This document shows positions 5,951-14,242 of a stretch of 18,422 nt of DNA, one piece after another. The translations under genes were made by a program, and so were the position numbers. Source of the DNA: DASVDK01 sp036562265 [NCBI: Thermodesulfobacteriota bacterium] (GTDB taxonomy: Bacteria > DASVDK01). The DNA lies in the NCBI GenBank assembly GCA_036562265.1, contig DATCKS010000363.1, positions 1-18,422 on the forward strand. The letters run 5' to 3'. The notes beneath the pieces are model-generated. The model saw only the letters and a program-made list of their open reading frames with translations. It did no database searches and was not told the origin of the DNA. Position 1 is the first letter of the stretch, and every line of letters begins with the position of its first letter.

Positions 5951-7330
5951 ATGCGAACGCGCACGGTATACCGCTGTCAGGCCTGCGGCCGCGCCGAGCC
6001 GCGCTGGGCCGGGCGGTGTGCCGGCTGCGGCGAATGGCACTCCCTCGTCGAGGAGCTGTCGGCTCCGCCGTCCCGCCAGGGCGCAAGGCCCGGTGTGCAT
6101 GCCCCGCCCGGCGATCGGTCGGCCGCCAGGCCGACGCCGATCACCGACGTCGAGGACGACGAGGCGGCTCGCCTCGTGACGGGCCTCTCGGAGTTCGACC
6201 GGGTGATGGGCGGCGGCGTCGTCCCGGGCTCCGCCACGCTCGTCGGCGGCGACCCCGGCATCGGCAAGTCCACCCTCCTCATGCAGGTGGCCGGCCGGCT
6301 CTGCGGGCAGGGGGCCTCCGTGCTCTACGTCTCGGGCGAGGAGTCGGCGCGACAGACCCGGCTGCGCGCCCGGCGGCTCGGCGTCGAGGCCGGGTCGCTC
6401 CTCGTCTACGCCGAAACGCGCCTCGAAGCGGTGCAGCTCGAGGTCGAGCGCCTGGCGCCGGCGGCCCTCGTCATCGACTCCATCCAGACGCTCGCCACCG
6501 ACGCGCTCGACAGCGCGCCGGGCTCCGTCGGGCAGGTTCGGGAGACGGCCGCCCGGCTGGTGCGCCTGGCCAAGGCCGGCGGCCCGGCGGTGTTCCTCGT
6601 GGGCCACGTCACCAAGGAAGGGGCGATCGCCGGGCCGCGCGTCGTCGAGCACATGGTCGACACCGTCCTCTACTTCGAGGGGGATCGCGGCCACCCCTAC
6701 CGCATCCTTCGCGCGGTCAAGAACCGGTTCGGCTCCACCAACGAGATCGGCGTCTTCGAGATGAAGGAGCGAGGCCTCGACGAGGTGGTGAACCCGTCGG
6801 AACTCTTCCTCTCGGAGCGCCCGGCCGACGCCCCCGGCTCGGCGGTCGTGGCGTGCCTCGAGGGGAGCCGGCCCGTCCTCGTCGAGGTCCAGGCGCTCGT
6901 GGGCCACGCCACCTACGGCACGCCGCGGCGGACGACGATCGGCGTCGATCCGAACCGGGTGGCGCTGCTCGTGGCGGTCCTCGAGAAGGCGGCCGACGTG
7001 ACGCTCGTCGCGCAGGACGTCTTCGTCAAGGTGGCCGGCGGGGTCAGGCTCTCCGAGCCTGCGGCCGACCTGGCCCTCATCGCCGCGCTCGCCTCGTCCG
7101 TGCGCGACCGCCCGCTCGATCCCGAGACGCTCGTCTTCGGCGAGGTCGGGCTCTCGGGCGAGGTGCGGGCCGTCGCCCAGGCCGAACCGCGGCTGCGCGA
7201 GGGAGCCAAGCTCGGCTTCACGCGGGCCGTCCTCCCGCGCGGCAACGCCCGCCGCCTCACGGAGGCGGCCGGTCTCGAGATCGTGGGCGTCCGCGACGTG
7301 AGCGAGGCGCTCAGGGTGCTGCTGTCGTGA
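5951..7330 (+). CDS. radA: DNA repair protein RadA (Sms)
   Basis: RadA is a RecA-like, DnaB-like ATPase that drives branch migration in recombinational repair. The 459 residues show the full family layout: a C4 zinc finger (Cys9, 12, 23, 26), Walker A GGDPGIGKST at 99-108, Walker B around LVID at 173-176, the RadA-specific KNRFG motif at 257-261, and a C-terminal Lon-protease-like domain from about residue 280 to the end. The start is fixed by the conserved N-terminus (TVYRCQACG). It lacks a Shine-Dalgarno; see the leaderless-promoter feature. The TGA stop overlaps the GTG start of mobA (GTGA), so mobA is probably translationally coupled. Confidence 0.96.
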   Translation: MRTRTVYRCQACGRAEPRWAGRCAGCGEWHSLVEELSAPPSRQGARPGVHAPPGDRSAARPTPITDVEDDEAARLVTGLSEFDRVMGGGVVPGSATLVGGDPGIGKSTLLMQVAGRLCGQGASVLYVSGEESARQTRLRARRLGVEAGSLLVYAETRLEAVQLEVERLAPAALVIDSIQTLATDALDSAPGSVGQVRETAARLVRLAKAGGPAVFLVGHVTKEGAIAGPRVVEHMVDTVLYFEGDRGHPYRILRAVKNRFGSTNEIGVFEMKERGLDEVVNPSELFLSERPADAPGSAVVACLEGSRPVLVEVQALVGHATYGTPRRTTIGVDPNRVALLVAVLEKAADVTLVAQDVFVKVAGGVRLSEPAADLALIAALASSVRDRPLDPETLVFGEVGLSGEVRAVAQAEPRLREGAKLGFTRAVLPRGNARRLTEAAGLEIVGVRDVSEALRVLLS

Positions 7331-7977
7331 AGGTGGGCGCCGCGGTGCTGGCCGGCGGCCAGAGCCGCCGGATGGGCCGGGACAAAGCCTTCCTTCCGTT
7401 CGGCGGCCGGCCGCTGATCGAGCGGACCCTCGAGACCCTCGACCGCCGCTTCGACGAGGTCCTCGTCGTGGCGAACGACCTGCCGAGGTACGCCCACCTC
7501 GGCCGGCGTGTCGTGGCCGACCTGAGGCCTGGCACCGGCGCCCTCGGCGGCATCTACACGGCCGTCGCGCTCGGCACCGACGAGGCGAGGCCCTACGTGT
7601 TCGTCTGCGCCTGCGACATGCCGTTCCTCGACACCACGCTGATCGACCTCCTCCTGCGCGAAGCGGCGCGGGAGGCCGACGGCGGCCTTCCGGACGTCGT
7701 CGTGCCGGAAGACCCCGACGCGCCGGACTCGTCGGCCGGGCTCCACCCGCTCTGCGCCGTCTACGGCCGCGGCACGCTGCCGGCCATCGAGCGCCGCCTC
7801 GCCGAGGGGCGGCTCAAGGTCATCGGCTTCTACGACGACGTGCGCGTGCGGCGCGTCGGGGCCGACGCCCTGGCGCAGGCCGGCGTCCCGCGGCACGCGC
7901 TGATGAACACCAACACGCCCGAGGACCTCGCGCTCGCCGAGGCCATCCTCGCCCGGACGGCCGGCCCCGGCCGGTGA
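7327..7977 (+). CDS. mobA: Molybdenum cofactor guanylyltransferase
   Basis: MobA attaches GMP to molybdopterin, using GTP, to make the guanine-dinucleotide form of the molybdenum cofactor. The 216-residue protein starts with the nucleotidyltransferase signature [13 protein letters not shown] (residues 8-20). It has the metal-binding CDMPFL segment in mid-protein and the NTPED motif near the C-terminus. The length is typical of MobA. The GTG at 7327 overlaps the radA stop by four bases and puts the signature at the usual distance from the N-terminus. Its presence implies a bis-MGD molybdoenzyme elsewhere in the genome. MobA and MocA-type enzymes share this fold; the DK lysine and NTPED favour MobA. 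Confidence 0.88.
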   Translation: MKVGAAVLAGGQSRRMGRDKAFLPFGGRPLIERTLETLDRRFDEVLVVANDLPRYAHLGRRVVADLRPGTGALGGIYTAVALGTDEARPYVFVCACDMPFLDTTLIDLLLREAAREADGGLPDVVVPEDPDAPDSSAGLHPLCAVYGRGTLPAIERRLAEGRLKVIGFYDDVRVRRVGADALAQAGVPRHALMNTNTPEDLALAEAILARTAGPGR

Positions 7978-8047
7978 CGGGCGCCGTCACTCGTTAGCCG
8001 TCTCACACCGCGTAAGTCCGCGTGCGGGGCCGGCCGTCGATCGGGGC

Positions 8048-9319
8048 ATGGCTGTTGCACGTGGCCCGGGCATGCGCGAAGCCTGCTCGTTCTGCGGAAA
8101 GGGGCGGTCCAGCGTGCGGCGACTCGTCGCCGGGGACCGGAGCAACATCTGCAACGAGTGCATCGAGGTCTGCAAGGAGATCCTCGCCGAGGACCCGGCG
8201 TGCGAGCCGCGCGTCACCGACCCGATCGTGGCGAGGGATCCGCTGCCGACCCCGTCGGCGCTGCGCGCGGCGCTCGACCAGTACGTCGTCGGCCAGGAGC
8301 GCGCGAAGAAGGTGCTCTCGGTCGCGGTCTACAACCATTACAAGCGGCTCGCGGCGGCCGCCGAGACGGACGGCGAGGGGATCGAACTCGCCAAGAGCAA
8401 CGTGCTCCTCATCGGCCCGACGGGGACGGGCAAGACGCTGCTCGCCGAGACGCTCGCGCGGATCCTCCACGTCCCCTTCGCCATGGCCGACGCCACCTCG
8501 CTCACCGAAGCCGGGTACGTGGGCGAGGACGTGGAGAACGTCCTCCTCAAGCTCCTCATCGCGGCCGACTACGACGTCGAGGCGGCGCAGCGCGGCATCG
8601 TCTACATCGACGAGATCGACAAGATCGCCCGCAAGAGCGACAGCGCCTCCGTCACCCGCGACGTCTCGGGCGAGGGGGTCCAGCAGGCCCTCCTCAAGAT
8701 CCTCGAGGGGACGGTTGCCAACGTCCCGCCGTCGGGCGGGCGCAAGCACCCGCAGCAGGACTTCATCCGGGTCGACACCCGGAACATCCTCTTCATCTGC
8801 GGCGGGGCGTTCGACGGGCTCGAGCGGGTGGTCGAGGCGCGGCTCGGCCGGCGGGCGATCGGCTTCGGCCTGGACCCCGCGAGCAAGGAGTCCCGGGCCG
8901 CCGCGGAGTGGCTGGCGCTGGTCGGCCCGGAGGACCTCCAGCGGTTCGGCCTCATCCCGGAGTTCATCGGCCGCCTGCCGGTGGTGGCCGTCCTCGAGGC
9001 GCTCGACGAGGCCACCCTCGTCCGGATCCTTCGCGAGCCGAAGAACGCGCTCGTGCGGCAGTACCAGAAGCTCTTCGCCGCCGAGGGGGTCGACCTGCGC
9101 TTCACGGACGAGAGCCTGGTGGCCGTGGCGCGCGAGGCGCTCGCGCGCCGCTCCGGCGCCAGGGGGCTCAGGGCCATCCTCGAGTCGCTGATGCTCGACC
9201 TCATGTACGAGATCCCGTCGCGCGACGACGTCGTCGAGTGCGTGATCGACGAGGCGGTCGTGCGGCGCGCCTCCCCGCCGCGGCTCGTCCTGCGCGAGCC
9301 GCTCCGCGAGTCCGCGTAG
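8048..9319 (+). CDS. clpX: ClpX, ATP-dependent unfoldase, copy 1 (canonical zinc domain)
   Basis: ClpX is the hexameric AAA+ unfoldase that feeds substrates to ClpP. All functional elements are visible in 423 residues: an N-terminal C4 zinc domain (Cys13, 16, 35, 38; CSFCGKG, close to E. coli), Walker A GPTGTGKT at 123-130, pore-1 GYVG at 156-159, Walker B IDEID at 187-191, RKH loop at 232-234, the ClpP-docking IGFG loop at 271-274, and the sensor-2 GARGL. It should therefore be active and ClpP-competent. Residues just after IGFG diverge from the usual sequence. The ATG at 8048 has only a weak GGGG upstream; Met9 (8072) is a possible alternative. No clpP or tig lies beside it, which is unusual, and a second clpX follows 1 kb downstream. 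Confidence 0.92.
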   Translation: MAVARGPGMREACSFCGKGRSSVRRLVAGDRSNICNECIEVCKEILAEDPACEPRVTDPIVARDPLPTPSALRAALDQYVVGQERAKKVLSVAVYNHYKRLAAAAETDGEGIELAKSNVLLIGPTGTGKTLLAETLARILHVPFAMADATSLTEAGYVGEDVENVLLKLLIAADYDVEAAQRGIVYIDEIDKIARKSDSASVTRDVSGEGVQQALLKILEGTVANVPPSGGRKHPQQDFIRVDTRNILFICGGAFDGLERVVEARLGRRAIGFGLDPASKESRAAAEWLALVGPEDLQRFGLIPEFIGRLPVVAVLEALDEATLVRILREPKNALVRQYQKLFAAEGVDLRFTDESLVAVAREALARRSGARGLRAILESLMLDLMYEIPSRDDVVECVIDEAVVRRASPPRLVLREPLRESA

Positions 9320-9400
9320 CCGGGTCGGAACCCCTCTTCCCCTTTGCCCGCCGGCTCGCTACCCTTGCCCGCCGCGAGCCGGTGCGAATTTTGTCACCGA

Positions 9401-9421
9401 CGCGCACGTTTTGCGTGCGCG
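9401..9421 (+). other. Perfect 8-bp hairpin between clpX copy 1 and the beta-barrel gene
   Basis: CGCGCACG (9401-9408) and CGTGCGCG (9414-9421) flank a TTTTG loop, 82 bases after the clpX stop. No T tract follows, so it is not a standard intrinsic terminator. It may be an attenuator, an RNA-stability element or a protein-binding site. The rest of 9320-9566 shows no gene and no convincing promoter. Confidence 0.4.
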
Positions 9422-9566
9422 CGGCCCGACTTCCGGCGGCGCATGCCTGCAATACCGCGAGAATCCCGGCGGCACGGCGGTTGCTTTCCGGCGGAGCCGA
9501 CGGCCCGACGCGTCGTCGGCCGGGCGTGCCGCGACGGGCAGGATCGCGCGAAGGGAGGATGCAGGG

Positions 9567-10298
9567 ATGGTCGCTTGGGTGCTCCTCGTCACAGTCGTGC
9601 TCCTCGGGGCGCTGGGCGGCCAGGCGCGAGCGAACGACGTGTCGGTCCGGGACCTCACCCAGGAGCAGTTCCGCGAGCTGTCCACCGAGGTGGGGCTCGC
9701 CATCACGCCCTACCAGCTCCGGCCGGCCGAGGGGCTCGGCTTTCCCGGCTTCGACCTCGGCGCCGAGGTGACGGCCGTCGAGATCAACAGGAGCCGGAGC
9801 TACTGGCAGGAGGCGGTCGACGATCCCGACGACCTCCCGTCCTTCCTGCCGGTGCCCAAGCTGCACGCCAACGTCGGCCTGCCGCTCGGGATCGACCTCG
9901 GCGGCTACTACGGCGCCGTGCCCGGCTCGAACGTCCGGCTCTACGGCGGGGACGTGAAGTGGGCCGTCATCCGCGGCGGCGTCGTCTGGCCGGCCCTCGC
10001 GGTGCGCGGCGCCTACACGAAGCTCGACGGCGTGGACGACCTGGACCTCGACACCAAGTCGCTCGACGCGTCGCTCAGCAAGGGCTTCGGGCCCCTCACC
10101 CCCTACGTCGGCGCCGGTCGGGTCTGGATGGAGGCCGAGCCCCGGGGAGCCGCGGCCGGCGTCCTCGAGCGCGAGACGGAGCAGGAGGACCGCGTCTTCG
10201 TCGGCCTCAGGCTGCGGGCGCTCCTCGTCTCGGCGGTGGCCGAGGCGAGCTTCGCAAAGGTGCCGGCCTACACGTTGCGGCTGAACGTCAGCTTCTAG
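9567..10298 (+). CDS. Predicted outer-membrane beta-barrel protein
   Basis: This 243-residue protein starts at an ATG preceded by GGGAGG (9553-9558). Its N-terminus, [17 protein letters not shown] followed by QARA-ND, looks like a signal peptide cleaved after about residue 22, although it lacks the usual basic n-region. The mature part is rich in alternating polar/hydrophobic stretches ([51 protein letters not shown]). It ends in LRLNVSF, and a C-terminal Phe is the classic BAM recognition signal of outer-membrane barrels. I cannot name a family. It lies between two clpX genes; its TAG overlaps the Shine-Dalgarno of the second one, so those two are probably co-expressed. Confidence 0.75.
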   Translation: MVAWVLLVTVVLLGALGGQARANDVSVRDLTQEQFRELSTEVGLAITPYQLRPAEGLGFPGFDLGAEVTAVEINRSRSYWQEAVDDPDDLPSFLPVPKLHANVGLPLGIDLGGYYGAVPGSNVRLYGGDVKWAVIRGGVVWPALAVRGAYTKLDGVDDLDLDTKSLDASLSKGFGPLTPYVGAGRVWMEAEPRGAAAGVLERETEQEDRVFVGLRLRALLVSAVAEASFAKVPAYTLRLNVSF

Positions 10299-10312
10299 GA
10301 GCCACGTCGATC

Positions 10313-11590
10313 ATGTCGGACGCCGCGTCGCGAGAGCCCGAGCAGCCGACCAGGTCCCGTCCTTGCCGCCGCCGCTGCGTCGCGTGCGGCCGCCCCTCCG
10401 CCGAGGTCCGCCGGCTCGTGTCGACCGAGCGGTCGCGCATCTGCACCGACTGCCTCGACGCGTTCAACGCCGCCGTCCACGCGGCCGACCAGTCGCCGGG
10501 TGAGACGTCCCGGCGCGAGCTGCCGACGCCGGCCCGCATCAAGGCCATCCTCGACGAGTACGTGATCGGCCAGGAGAAGGCCAAGAAGATCCTCTCCGTG
10601 GCCGTCTACAACCACTACAAGAAGATCGAGTCGAACGCGGTCAACCGCGACGTCGAGCTCAAGAAGTCGAACATCCTCCTCCTCGGCCCCACCGGCACCG
10701 GCAAGACGCTCCTGGCCCAGGTGCTGGCGCGGGTGCTGCGCGTGCCGTTCGCCATGGCCGACGCCACGGCCCTCACCGAGGCGGGCTACGTCGGCGAGGA
10801 CGTGGAGAACATCCTCCTCAACCTCGTCATGGCGGCCGACTACAACATCGAGCGGGCCCAGAAGGGGATCGTCTACATCGACGAGATCGACAAGATCGCC
10901 CGCAAGAGCGAGAACCCCTCCATTACCCGCGACGTCTCGGGCGAGGGGGTGCAGCAGGCCCTCCTCAAGATCCTCGAGGGCACCGTCGCCAACGTCCCGG
11001 TCACGGGCGGGCGCAAGCACCCGCAGGAGGAGGTCATCCGGGTCGACACCACGAACATCCTCTTCATCTGCGGCGGGGCGTTCGACGGGCTCGAGGCGAT
11101 CATCGAGCGGCGCCTGGCCACCCGGGGGAGCATCGGCTTCGGCGCCGAGGCGGCGCCCAGGACCGGGCGCGACGGCTCCCTCATGCAGCTCGTCCAGCCG
11201 GAGGACCTCTTCAAGTACGGCATGATCCCGGAGTTCGTCGGCCGGCTCCCGGTGACGACCGTCCTCCACGAACTGGACGAGGAGGCGCTCGTTCGCATCC
11301 TCAAGGAGCCGAAGAACGCGCTGGTCAAGCAGTATCAACGCCTCTTCAAGCTCGACGGCGTGACCCTCGAGTTCACGGACGCCTCGCTGCGGGCGGTGGC
11401 GCGCGAGGCGATCCGCCGCCGCGCCGGGGCCCGCGGCCTCTCGGCCATCCTCGAGGAGACGATGCTCGACCTGATGTACGACCTTCCGTCGCGCCGCGAC
11501 GTCAAGAGCTGCCGCATCGACGAGGCGGTCGTCCTCGGGCAGGGGGCGCCGGAGTTCACCTACCGGGCCCGCAGGCGCAGGACGGCGTAA
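10313..11590 (+). CDS. clpX: ClpX, ATP-dependent unfoldase, copy 2 (diverged zinc domain)
   Basis: This is a second complete ClpX (425 aa). It shares the zinc Cys set (Cys22, 25, 44, 47), Walker A at 125-132, Walker B IDEID at 189-193, RKH at 234-236, the ClpP-contact IGFG at 274-277 (context RGSIGFGAE, closest to the common form) and the GARGL sensor-2. Its AAA+ core looks the more canonical of the two. The zinc domain, which in ClpX recognises adaptors and some substrates, is clearly different: [11 protein letters not shown] and [10 protein letters not shown] instead of [11 protein letters not shown] and [10 protein letters not shown], after a 17-residue basic extension. The start ATG is preceded by AGGAG (10297-10301, 11-base spacer). 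Which copy is the housekeeping one cannot be decided from sequence alone. Confidence 0.93.
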   Translation: MSDAASREPEQPTRSRPCRRRCVACGRPSAEVRRLVSTERSRICTDCLDAFNAAVHAADQSPGETSRRELPTPARIKAILDEYVIGQEKAKKILSVAVYNHYKKIESNAVNRDVELKKSNILLLGPTGTGKTLLAQVLARVLRVPFAMADATALTEAGYVGEDVENILLNLVMAADYNIERAQKGIVYIDEIDKIARKSENPSITRDVSGEGVQQALLKILEGTVANVPVTGGRKHPQEEVIRVDTTNILFICGGAFDGLEAIIERRLATRGSIGFGAEAAPRTGRDGSLMQLVQPEDLFKYGMIPEFVGRLPVTTVLHELDEEALVRILKEPKNALVKQYQRLFKLDGVTLEFTDASLRAVAREAIRRRAGARGLSAILEETMLDLMYDLPSRRDVKSCRIDEAVVLGQGAPEFTYRARRRRTA

Positions 11591-11609
11591 GCCGATCTAC
11601 CATCGGGGG

Positions 11610-11951
11610 ATGCTCGAGGCGCGCGACATCCCCTGGGCGCTCGGTCTGGGCGCTCTCCTTTCCCTCCTCGTCTGGATCGGCTTCCGGCTCGGCGTGGAGT
11701 CGCGGCGGCGTGACGCCGCGCACATCGCCCTCTGGACCCTCTACTTCCTCGGCGTCGTGGTCCTCGGCACGATCGGCCCCTTCTACGTGGCCGACCTCGC
11801 GCGGATCGACCGCCTGTCGCGGCGCGAGCAGTTCTTCTGGGTGGTCCTGGCGATCTGGGTGTTCGCCTCGGGCGCCTTCATGGTGCGGGCGCTCGTGCGC
11901 CAGGTTCGGGCGGCGAAGGAGGACGATACCGCTCGACGATCCGGGCGATGA
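11610..11951 (+). CDS. Small membrane protein, three predicted transmembrane segments
   Basis: This 113-residue protein starts 19 bases after the stop of clpX copy 2. Hydrophobic spans occur at about residues 9-25 (WALGLGALLSLLVWIGF), 40-60 (IALWTLYFLGVVVLGTIGPF) and 74-96 (FFWVVLAIWVFASGAFMV). They are separated by short Arg-rich loops, and the protein ends in a basic, charged tail. The pattern fits an inner-membrane protein, but I do not recognise a family. The Shine-Dalgarno is poor (a GGGGG run touching the ATG), so translation may depend on the upstream gene. The last 74 bases overlap the 3' end of the convergent Nudix fusion gene, so one of the two tails must be tolerant to overlap. Confidence 0.7.
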   Translation: MLEARDIPWALGLGALLSLLVWIGFRLGVESRRRDAAHIALWTLYFLGVVVLGTIGPFYVADLARIDRLSRREQFFWVVLAIWVFASGAFMVRALVRQVRAAKEDDTARRSGR

Positions 11952-12906
11952 GGGCGGTCGTCGAGAGGCCCTCGACGAGCGGGATGCGAACGACCTGGCC
12001 GCCCGCCGCCTCGACCGTGTCCCGCCCGACGATTCGCTCGAGCGGCCAGTCGGCCCCCTTCACCAGGACCATCGGCCTCACCGCCGCGATGAGGGGGCCG
12101 GGGTCGGGCTCGTCGAAGATCACCACGTGGTCCACGCAGCCGAGCCCGGCGATCACCTCGGCCCGCTCCTGCTCGCCCACGATCGGCCGCTCGGGGCCCT
12201 TGCCCAGCGTCCGCACCGAGCGGTCGCTGTTCACGCCGACCATGAGCGCGTCCCCATGGGCCCGCGCCGCCTCGAGGTACCGGACGTGGCCGGCGTGGAG
12301 CAGGTCGTAGACGCCGTTGGTGAAGACGAGGCGCTTGCCGGCCGCCCGGTAGCGATCGGCGATGGCGACGGCCTCGTCCCTCGTCACGATCTTCGTGCGC
12401 AGGCGTCGGGGCCCGGGCAGGGAGGGATCGCCCACGAAGAGGCCCCGGGGTTCGCCCGGCGGCGCGCCTCGCGCCACGGCCAGGGCCCGCGCGACGACCT
12501 CGCGGGTCCCTTCGGTGACCGCAAGCCCGCCGAGGTCGGCCGCCTTTACCCACCGCCCCTCCGGGCAGTCGTCGCCGCAGACGATCTCGCGCGAGGCGCC
12601 GGCCGCGAGTCCGCAGAGGAAGTCGACCAGGACGTAGTGATAGCGTACCCGCCCGTCGTCGTCGCGGACGATCCGCTCGAACACCTCGACCACCGGGCCC
12701 GCCTCGACGACGAGGCCGGTCTCCTCGCGCACCTCGTGCTCGACGGCGGCGCGAAGCGACTCGCCCGCCTCGACGGCGCCGCCGGGGAGCGTCCACTGCC
12801 CCGCGTTGGGCGGGTGGCCGCGCCGGGTGAGGAGCACCAGGTCCCCGTCGAGCACCACGGCGCCGACGCCGACGATGGGGCGCAGAGGGTACTCGCGGTC
12901 GCTCAT
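11878..12906 (-). CDS. Nudix hydrolase fused to an HldE/RfaE2-type adenylyltransferase
   Basis: Two enzymes are joined in 342 residues. Residues about 8-140 form a Nudix domain with box GGAVEAGESLRAAVEHEVREETG (43-64, given here in parts: GGAVEAGES, then HEVREETG). The metal-binding EVREE glutamates are intact, while the usual box Arg is His57. Residues about 170-325 form a cytidylyltransferase-fold domain with FTNGVYDLLHAGH (HAGH at 204-207), VGVNSDRSVRTLG and VLVKGADW, the pattern of D-beta-D-heptose 1-phosphate adenylyltransferase (ADP-heptose for LPS). The ATG at 12906 has GGGAGG three bases upstream; a TTG at 12930 is less likely. A Pro-rich tail of about 16 residues overlaps the convergent small membrane gene. 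Substrates of both halves are inferred from motifs only. Confidence 0.87.
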   Translation of the reverse strand: MSDREYPLRPIVGVGAVVLDGDLVLLTRRGHPPNAGQWTLPGGAVEAGESLRAAVEHEVREETGLVVEAGPVVEVFERIVRDDDGRVRYHYVLVDFLCGLAAGASREIVCGDDCPEGRWVKAADLGGLAVTEGTREVVARALAVARGAPPGEPRGLFVGDPSLPGPRRLRTKIVTRDEAVAIADRYRAAGKRLVFTNGVYDLLHAGHVRYLEAARAHGDALMVGVNSDRSVRTLGKGPERPIVGEQERAEVIAGLGCVDHVVIFDEPDPGPLIAAVRPMVLVKGADWPLERIVGRDTVEAAGGQVVRIPLVEGLSTTALIARIVERYRPPSPPEPGARAPAP

Positions 12907-12957
12907 GGGCCTCCCGTCGCGACCGGACAACCGGACGGCGCCGGCCGCACGCCGTCG

Positions 12958-14085
12958 CTAGGAGCCGTGCTCGGCCCCGTACAGGAAGATCCGCACCAGG
13001 TACACGAGGTAGAAGAGCCCTCCCACGAGGAGCGGCCAGGCGGGGAGCCGTCCCTTGGCCCGGATCACCAGGAGCGCGAGGCCGGCCGACGCGATCGTGA
13101 TGACCAGGTTGAGGAGCTCGGTCGTGCCGAGGTTCCACTCCGTGAACCAGAGGCCGACTGCCACCGGGATCGTCGACTGGAAGACCAGGGCGCCCGAGAT
13201 GTTCCCCATCGCGAGCGTGTCCTGGCGCTTGATGGTCCAGGTGATGGAGTTGTACTTCTCCGGCAGCTCGGTGGCGATCGGGGCGATGATGAGCGACAGG
13301 ACGAGCGCCGAGATCCCGAGGACCCCGGAGAGCGCCTCGATCGTGCCGATGAAGAGGTGCGCGCCGACCGTGATGGCCACGAGCCCCAGGACGCACTGGG
13401 AGATGATGGTCGGCCAGTTGATCGGTAGCCTGAGGAACTTGTTCAGGTAGAACGTGTCGGTGTACTCCTCGTTGGCCTCGGCCTCGTGCCCGAGCTGTCG
13501 CCGGAAGTAGAGGGCGTAGATCAGGAGCACGACCACGCCGGCGACGATGTTCAGCATCCGGCTGCCGATGATCGACACGACCAGGACGAAGGCGATGGTC
13601 GCGATGAACCACCGCAGCTCGAAGGCCAGCGACTTGATGTTCACGTCCATCCGCCACTGCCGCCGGCCGAGCGCCCAGAGGATGGTCACCGTGAGGCCGA
13701 GGAGGAAGAAGGCCAGCGTCGAGAGCATGAAGGGGGCGCCGAGGATGGCGCCGATGCCGATGTCGTGACCCGAGCCGGCCGCGCCGAAGACGATGGCCAG
13801 GATGGGAATCATCGTCTCGGGGAGCGCCGTACCGACGGCCGCGAGGAGACTGCCCGCCGCGGCGTGGGAGAGGTGGGCCTTCTCGCCGACGTGCTCGACG
13901 CCGTTCGCGAACATCTCGCAGCCGGCGAGGATGACGATCATCGAGCCGATCAGCTCGGCGAAGAGGAGCCCGGTGCTGGTCGTCGCCCCGCTCTCCGGCA
14001 GGGCCGCCGCCGCAAGGGCGGAAGCGGGAACGGCGAGTGCGGCGAGAACCAGGAGCCGGCGGATCCGGCGAACCCCTCTGGTCAC
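12958..14085 (-). CDS. CaCA-family Na+/Ca2+ (cation) exchanger
   Basis: This 375-residue inner-membrane protein has the internally duplicated architecture of calcium/cation antiporters. It has about ten or eleven hydrophobic segments and two alpha-repeats, the first with AVGTALPETMIPILA and the second with IAPIATELPEKYNSI; the acidic residues in LPE bind the cation. An N-terminal Arg-rich stretch plus LLVLAALAVPASALAAAA resembles a signal peptide and precedes the first repeat. The start is a GTG at 14085 with an excellent GAGGAGG six to seven bases upstream. The ion (Ca2+, or Na+/K+/H+ coupling) cannot be told from sequence. It lies 51 bases upstream of the Nudix fusion and diverges from cutA across a leader with an inverted repeat and a strong hairpin. 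Confidence 0.9.
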   Translation of the reverse strand: MTRGVRRIRRLLVLAALAVPASALAAAALPESGATTSTGLLFAELIGSMIVILAGCEMFANGVEHVGEKAHLSHAAAGSLLAAVGTALPETMIPILAIVFGAAGSGHDIGIGAILGAPFMLSTLAFFLLGLTVTILWALGRRQWRMDVNIKSLAFELRWFIATIAFVLVVSIIGSRMLNIVAGVVVLLIYALYFRRQLGHEAEANEEYTDTFYLNKFLRLPINWPTIISQCVLGLVAITVGAHLFIGTIEALSGVLGISALVLSLIIAPIATELPEKYNSITWTIKRQDTLAMGNISGALVFQSTIPVAVGLWFTEWNLGTTELLNLVITIASAGLALLVIRAKGRLPAWPLLVGGLFYLVYLVRIFLYGAEHGS

Positions 14086-14136
14086 TGATAGCCTCCTCGA
14101 GAAGCGTTTTCGGGTGCGTCGCGGTGTCCGCGCACG

Positions 14137-14162
14137 GCGCACCGCTCGCGTGCACGGTGCGC
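14137..14162 (-). promoter_or_regulatory. Hairpin in the exchanger leader
   Basis: GCGCACCG (14162-14155 on the minus strand) pairs perfectly with CGGTGCGC (14144-14137) around a 10-base loop, about 50 bases before the GTG. If transcription begins near the inverted repeat at 14243-14258, this lies in the 5' UTR. I do not recognise a known riboswitch. Confidence 0.35.
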
Positions 14163-14242
14163 GGGTGGGGCTCACCGCGTCGGCCGGCGCCATCCGGACC
14201 GACCCGCGGCTCGTGGCTCGGCCAACGAAGCACGCTATCAAT

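Noticed and set aside
7978-8047. Promoter for clpX copy 1
   Set aside because: Only weak hexamers (for example TAAGTC near 8012) with poor spacing are visible, so I do not call a promoter; read-through from radA-mobA is possible.
9344-10312. Possible long N-terminal extension of clpX copy 2
   Set aside because: The frame is open upstream of 10313, but that region encodes the beta-barrel protein in another frame, and AGGAG plus ATG give a normal ClpX length.
11783-14233. 816-codon minus frame across the exchanger and Nudix fusion
   Set aside because: It is a different minus frame from the two recognised proteins and reads as His/Arg/Pro-rich noise.
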